Assembly: GCA_964418695.1 (NCBI GenBank) | Contig: CAYQMN010000010.1 | Coordinates: forward strand, 1-64,000 | Direction: 5' to 3' | Length of the DNA: 64,000 nucleotides | Source of the DNA: Prado023 sp964418695 | GTDB taxonomy: Bacteria > Actinomycetota > Actinomycetes > S36-B12 > CAIYMF01 | In this document: piece by piece, positions 60,395 to 64,000 of the stretch | How the letters are laid out: each line of letters opens with the position of its first letter | Position numbering within the stretch: position 1 is the first letter of the stretch | Notes under the pieces: model-generated | Database searches by the model: none | The model's input: only the letters and a program-made list of their open reading frames with translations | Told to the model about the DNA's origin: nothing | Translations under genes and position numbers: made by a program

Positions 60395-62140
60395 ATGATG
60401 CGCACACACGGGGCCGGCACCCTGCGGGCCGAGCACGCCGGGTCCACGGTCACCCTGGCCGGCTGGATCGGCCGGCGCCGCGACCACGGCGGGGTCGCCT
60501 TCCTGGACCTGCGCGACGGCTCCGGCACCGTGCAGGTCGTGGTCCACGACCCGGCGGTCGCGCATCCGCTGCGCAACGAGTTCTGCGTGCGGGTGACCGG
60601 CGAGGTGGTCACCCGGCCTGAGGGCAACGAGAACCCCGAGCTGGCCACCGGCGCGATCGAGGTGACGGTCACCGACCTGGAGGTGCTCTCCGAGTCCGCC
60701 GCGCTGCCCTTCCCGATCGACGAGCACATCGAGGTCGGCGAGGAGGCGCGCCTGCGCTACCGCTACCTGGACCTGCGCCGGCCCGAGCCCGCCCGGATCA
60801 TGCGGCTGCGCTCGAAGGTCAGCCAGATCGCCCGCGAGGTGCTCTACGAGCGCGACTTCCTGGAGATCGAGACCCCGACGCTGACCCGATCGACCCCCGA
60901 GGGAGCCCGGGACTTCCTGGTGCCCGTGCGGCTGCAGCCGGGCAGCTGGTACGCACTGCCGCAGTCCCCGCAGCTGTTCAAGCAGCTGCTGATGGTCGCC
61001 GGCATGGAGCGCTACTTCCAGATCGCGCGCTGCTACCGCGACGAGGACTTCCGCAAGGACCGCCAGCCCGAGTTCACCCAGCTCGACGTCGAGATGAGCT
61101 TCGTCGAGCAGGCCGATGTCCTGGAGATCGGCGAAGCGGTGATCCGCGCGATCTGGGCCGGCACGATCGGCCACGAGATCGGCGAGATCCCGCACATGAC
61201 CTACGCCGAGGCGATGCGCCGGTTCGGCTCGGACAAGCCCGACCTGCGGTTCGGCGTGGAGCTCGCCGAGCTCACCGAATACTTCGCGGACACCACCTTC
61301 CGGGTGTTCCAGGCGCCCTACGTCGGCGCGGTCGTGATGCCCGGCGGCGGCTCGCAGTCCCGGCGCACGTTCGACGCCTGGCAGGAGTGGGCCAAGCAGC
61401 GCGGCGCGAAGGGGCTGGCCTACGTCACGGTCGCCGAGGACGGGACGCTGGGCGGCCCGGTCGCCCGCAACCTGTCCGAGACCGAGCTCGCGGGACTGGC
61501 CGGCATCACCGGCGCCCAGCCCGGCGACTGCATCTTCTTCGCCGCCGGGCAGGCACCCGAGGCGCGCGCCCTCCTGGGGGCCGCGCGGCTGGAGATCGCC
61601 GAGCGCGGCGGCCTCATCGAGCCGGGCACCTGGTCGTTCCTCTGGGTCGTCGACGCTCCGGTGTTCGAGGCGGTCGTGGCCGACGACGGAACTCCGGGCT
61701 GGACGGCGGTGCACCACCCGTTCACCTCGCCGAACGCCGAGTGGATCGACCGGTTCGAGGAGTCCCCGGGCGAGGCGCTCGCCTACGCCTACGACATGGT
61801 CTGCAACGGCAACGAGATCGGCGGCGGCTCGATCCGTATCCATCGCGGCGACGTCCAGGAGCGCGTGTTCAGGGTCCTGGGCATCGACGAGCAGGAGGCG
61901 CGCGACAAGTTCGGCTTCCTGCTCGACGCGTTCGCCTACGGCCCGCCGCCGCACGGCGGCATCGCCTACGGCTGGGACCGGATCGTCATGCTGCTCACCG
62001 GCGCGGCGTCGCTGCGCGACGTCATCGCCTTCCCGAAGACCGGCGCCGGGCACGACCCGCTGACCGGCGCGCCCACGCCCATCACCCCGGCTCAGCGCCG
62101 GGAGGCCGGCATCGACGCCAAGCCGGAGGGTGTGGCATGA
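60395..62140 (+). CDS. aspS: Aspartyl-tRNA synthetase (probably non-discriminating)
   Basis: 581 aa, bacterial-type AspRS with an OB anticodon domain, class II core (RYRYLDLRR, FLEIETPTLTRSTPEGARDFLVP, YRDEDFRKDRQPEFTQLDVEMSF), GAD insertion (~280-400) and the motif 3 end GWDRIVMLLTG. His31 (RRRDHGG) matches the residue found in non-discriminating AspRS, which also charges tRNA-Asn and needs GatCAB. AGGAG lies 8 nt before the ATG at 60395. A TAGCCT hexamer sits at 60348. Its stop overlaps copC by 4 nt. Confidence 0.95.
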   Translation: MMRTHGAGTLRAEHAGSTVTLAGWIGRRRDHGGVAFLDLRDGSGTVQVVVHDPAVAHPLRNEFCVRVTGEVVTRPEGNENPELATGAIEVTVTDLEVLSESAALPFPIDEHIEVGEEARLRYRYLDLRRPEPARIMRLRSKVSQIAREVLYERDFLEIETPTLTRSTPEGARDFLVPVRLQPGSWYALPQSPQLFKQLLMVAGMERYFQIARCYRDEDFRKDRQPEFTQLDVEMSFVEQADVLEIGEAVIRAIWAGTIGHEIGEIPHMTYAEAMRRFGSDKPDLRFGVELAELTEYFADTTFRVFQAPYVGAVVMPGGGSQSRRTFDAWQEWAKQRGAKGLAYVTVAEDGTLGGPVARNLSETELAGLAGITGAQPGDCIFFAAGQAPEARALLGAARLEIAERGGLIEPGTWSFLWVVDAPVFEAVVADDGTPGWTAVHHPFTSPNAEWIDRFEESPGEALAYAYDMVCNGNEIGGGSIRIHRGDVQERVFRVLGIDEQEARDKFGFLLDAFAYGPPPHGGIAYGWDRIVMLLTGAASLRDVIAFPKTGAGHDPLTGAPTPITPAQRREAGIDAKPEGVA

Positions 62141-62727
62141 GAAGCGCGCTCATGGCCGGGGTCCCTCCGCGTGGTGGGACGCGGCTCGCGGCGCTGATGG
62201 CAGCGGCGCTGCTGGCCGTCGTCGCGCTGCTTCTGGGCGGCGCCGGCCCGGTGGCCGCGCACGCCGAGCTCGAGTCGTCCTCGCCTCCGAACAACTCGAT
62301 CCTGGCGCAGCCGCCGGTCCGGGTGTCCTTCACGTTCGGCGAGGATCTGCTCAAGAAGGGCAACGCGCTGGTCGTCACCAATCTGGACACCGGGCTGAAG
62401 ATCGCGACCGAGAAGGCGACGGTGGACGGGGCGACGATCTCGATCCCGTGGCCGCAGGTCGCCGATGCCGGCCGGTTCCGGGTGTCCTACCGGGTGGTGT
62501 CCGAGGACGGACACCCGGTCAAGGGCAAGATCCGGTTCGTGATCCAGGGGCTGGCCTCGCCCTCGATCACGCCGGCCCCGCCGACGCCGTCGCCGAGCCC
62601 GATCCTGGCCCCGGCACCCGGGGACACCGAGGACTCCGGGGTCCTGGCCTGGACCCTGGTGATCGGCGTCGTGGTCCTGGGTGCGGTGGGGATCACCATC
62701 TGGTCGATGAGGCGCAGCCGGCGATGA
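62137..62727 (+). CDS. copC: CopC-domain copper-binding membrane protein
   Basis: 196 aa. Signal peptide (LAALMAAALLAVVALLLGG...AAHA), mature N-terminus HAELESSSPPNN with the CopC Cu(II)-binding histidine, the immunoglobulin-like CopC domain (~45-135; VSYRVVSEDGHPVKGKIRFVI), then a Pro-rich linker and a C-terminal helix (VLAWTLVIGVVVLGAVGITIW). This anchored form is typical of actinobacteria. It handles copper outside the membrane and is coupled to aspS upstream and copD downstream by 4-nt overlaps. Confidence 0.9.
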   Translation: MRSALMAGVPPRGGTRLAALMAAALLAVVALLLGGAGPVAAHAELESSSPPNNSILAQPPVRVSFTFGEDLLKKGNALVVTNLDTGLKIATEKATVDGATISIPWPQVADAGRFRVSYRVVSEDGHPVKGKIRFVIQGLASPSITPAPPTPSPSPILAPAPGDTEDSGVLAWTLVIGVVVLGAVGITIWSMRRSRR

Positions 62728-64000
62728 CCAGCCCGTCCGCCACGGACCTGGACGCCCCGGCCACCCCGCAGCGGCCCGGCTGGGCGCCCCTGCCGTGGAT
62801 GGTCTGGGCGATCACCGCGCTGGTCAGCCTCGGCGTGGCGGCCGCCGTGGCCGGCATCCTCTGGGCGCCGTCCGACGACGGGCTGCCCGACGCCGGCGCC
62901 CTCGTGGTCGACGGGCTTCCGCTCCTGCGCCTGGTCGGGCTGGGCGCGGGCATCACGATGCTCGGGGCCGCCCTGCACGTCCTGGTCCTGGACCCGGCGT
63001 CCCCGGGGCCGGCGGGCCGGCCGGACCGGACCGCCCGCCGGGGGCTGCGGATCGCCGCGATCGCCGCGATCGTCCTGGCGGTGAGCTCGGTCGTCGGCGC
63101 GCTGATGGCCCTGGCCGACGTGCTCGGGGTGCCGCTGCAGCAGGCGATCGATCCGCCGATCCTGGTCACCTTCCTCTGGTACGTCGAAGTCAGCCGCGCG
63201 CTGCTGCTGACCGCGGCGCTGGCCGGGGCGGTCGCCGCCGCGCTGTGGCAGGTGCGCACCCTGGGTGCGGCCGCCGTGTGGTGCGGGATCGGCGTGGTCG
63301 CGGTCGGCGTGCCCAGCCTCACCGGTCACGCCGCCGGGCTGGGCAGCCACTCGGTGGCGCTGGTGAGCGGATTCCTGCACGCGGTCACGGCCTCGGTGTG
63401 GACCGGCGGCGTGCTCTCGCTGGGCGTCTCGGCGATGCAGCGCGATCCGGCGCTGGGGCAGCGGATCCGGCGCTTCGGGCCGGTGGCCATCGGGGCGGTC
63501 GCGGTGCTGGCAGTCAGCGGCTTCGCGTCGGCGGCCGCTCGGATGGACTCGCTCGGCGAGCTGCTGAGCACCACCTACGGCCGGATGGTCCTGGTCAAGA
63601 TCCTCGCGCTGGTGGCCGCCGGGGCAGCCGGCCTGCTCGTGCGCCGCGCACGGGCGCAGGGGGTGCGGCCGGCCCGGATGCTGGTGGAGGTGGTGCCCCT
63701 GGGCATCGCCGTCGGGGTCGCGGTGGTCCTGGCCCGCACGCCGTTCCCGCGGCAGCCGGTCGCGCTGCCCAGCTACGCCGAGGAGCTGCTCGGCTACCTG
63801 TTCCCGCCGGCCCCCACCTGGCGCTCGGTGGTCCTGGGCTGGCACGCGGACTGGGTGTGGCTGGCCGTGGCCGTGATCGGCGTCGGGGCGTACGTCGCGG
63901 GGTTCGTGGTGCTGCGCAGCCGCGGGGACAGCTGGCCGGTCGGCCGGCTGGTCAGCTGGGTCGGCGGCTGGCTGGTGATCGTCTGGGCCACCTGCGGGGG
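62724..64000 (+). CDS. copD: CopD copper transporter, probably CopD-CtaG fusion (3' truncated)
   Basis: At least 425 aa; the frame is open to the window end. Multiple hydrophobic helices form a CopD domain (FLWYVEVSRALLLTAALAG, LTGHAAGLGSHSVALVSGFLHAVTASVWTGGVLSLGV with His residues, GRMVLVKILALVAAG). The last ~70 residues (LGWHADWVWLAVAVIGVGAYVAGFVVL, SWPVGRLVSWVGGWLVIVWATCG) match the start of a CtaG cytochrome-c-oxidase-assembly domain. It would move copper across the membrane for oxidase maturation. Overlaps copC by 4 nt (ATGA). Full length cannot be seen. Confidence 0.88.
   Translation, partial: MTSPSATDLDAPATPQRPGWAPLPWMVWAITALVSLGVAAAVAGILWAPSDDGLPDAGALVVDGLPLLRLVGLGAGITMLGAALHVLVLDPASPGPAGRPDRTARRGLRIAAIAAIVLAVSSVVGALMALADVLGVPLQQAIDPPILVTFLWYVEVSRALLLTAALAGAVAAALWQVRTLGAAAVWCGIGVVAVGVPSLTGHAAGLGSHSVALVSGFLHAVTASVWTGGVLSLGVSAMQRDPALGQRIRRFGPVAIGAVAVLAVSGFASAAARMDSLGELLSTTYGRMVLVKILALVAAGAAGLLVRRARAQGVRPARMLVEVVPLGIAVGVAVVLARTPFPRQPVALPSYAEELLGYLFPPAPTWRSVVLGWHADWVWLAVAVIGVGAYVAGFVVLRSRGDSWPVGRLVSWVGGWLVIVWATCG

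Overview
The window is a stretch of a high-GC actinobacterial (Actinomycetota) chromosome. The evidence is strong GC bias at third codon positions, GTG starts, phosphatidylinositol-mannoside genes (phosphatidylinositol phosphate synthase, acyltransferase, PimA), the GlgE maltosyltransferase, a wax-ester-synthase-type acyltransferase, and two gene orders known from Mycobacterium and Streptomyces. No rRNA, tRNA, CRISPR array, insertion sequence or prophage is recognisable. The genus cannot be fixed from sequence reading alone.

Layout. 0-5 kb: an AbiEi/DUF559 protein, an isobutyryl-CoA-mutase-type large subunit, a G-rich repeat tract, a YbbN-like thioredoxin-TPR protein and a small membrane-anchored protein. 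5-18.4 kb: an alpha-glucan island, with glgE-glgB on the minus strand, a GH13 alpha-glucosidase, a complete alpha-glucoside ABC importer (binding protein, two permeases, ATPase) on the plus strand, and the debranching enzyme glgX on the minus strand. 18.7-31.2 kb: an enoyl-CoA hydratase, then the conserved block pgsA-like / nucleotidyltransferase / DUF881 / sbp / DUF881 / gcvH / FHA protein / merR / bifunctional nuclease / merR / gcvP, which matches M. tuberculosis Rv1822-Rv1832. 31.2-37.4 kb: a lone PTS EIIC facing away from a TIM-barrel protein, a HAD phosphatase and a hotdog thioesterase facing away from each other, and an EF-G-like GTPase. 37.4-64 kb: the PIM operon (PIP synthase, acyltransferase, pimA), an anchored protein, a DUF3048 lipoprotein, pdxS-pdxT, yebC, an acyltransferase with a lysine-rich tail, ruvCAB, yajC-secD-secF, rel, a DUF349 protein, a cyclophilin, an MBL hydrolase, hisS, an APH-family kinase, aspS, copC, and a CopD protein cut by the window end.

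How the genes work together. Imported alpha-glucosides can be split by the cytosolic GH13 enzyme, while GlgE (maltose 1-phosphate polymerisation), GlgB (branching) and GlgX (debranching) build and trim alpha-glucan. The PIM genes make the inositol-phospholipid anchors of the cell envelope. ruvCAB resolves Holliday junctions, yajC-secDF assists protein export, rel controls (p)ppGpp, gcvH and gcvP belong to the glycine cleavage system, and pdxST makes PLP.

The most unusual signals are four. Nine genes have a TANNNT -10 hexamer ending 6-8 nt before the start codon and no Shine-Dalgarno, which indicates leaderless mRNAs. Several intergenic sites hold different palindromic repeats that share one geometry, with units spaced 19-21 bp. 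A WS/DGAT-type acyltransferase carries a histone-H1-like AKKAP tail. A sugar nucleotidyltransferase is fused to a phosphomannomutase domain that has lost its catalytic motifs. No clear new defence or mobile system was found.
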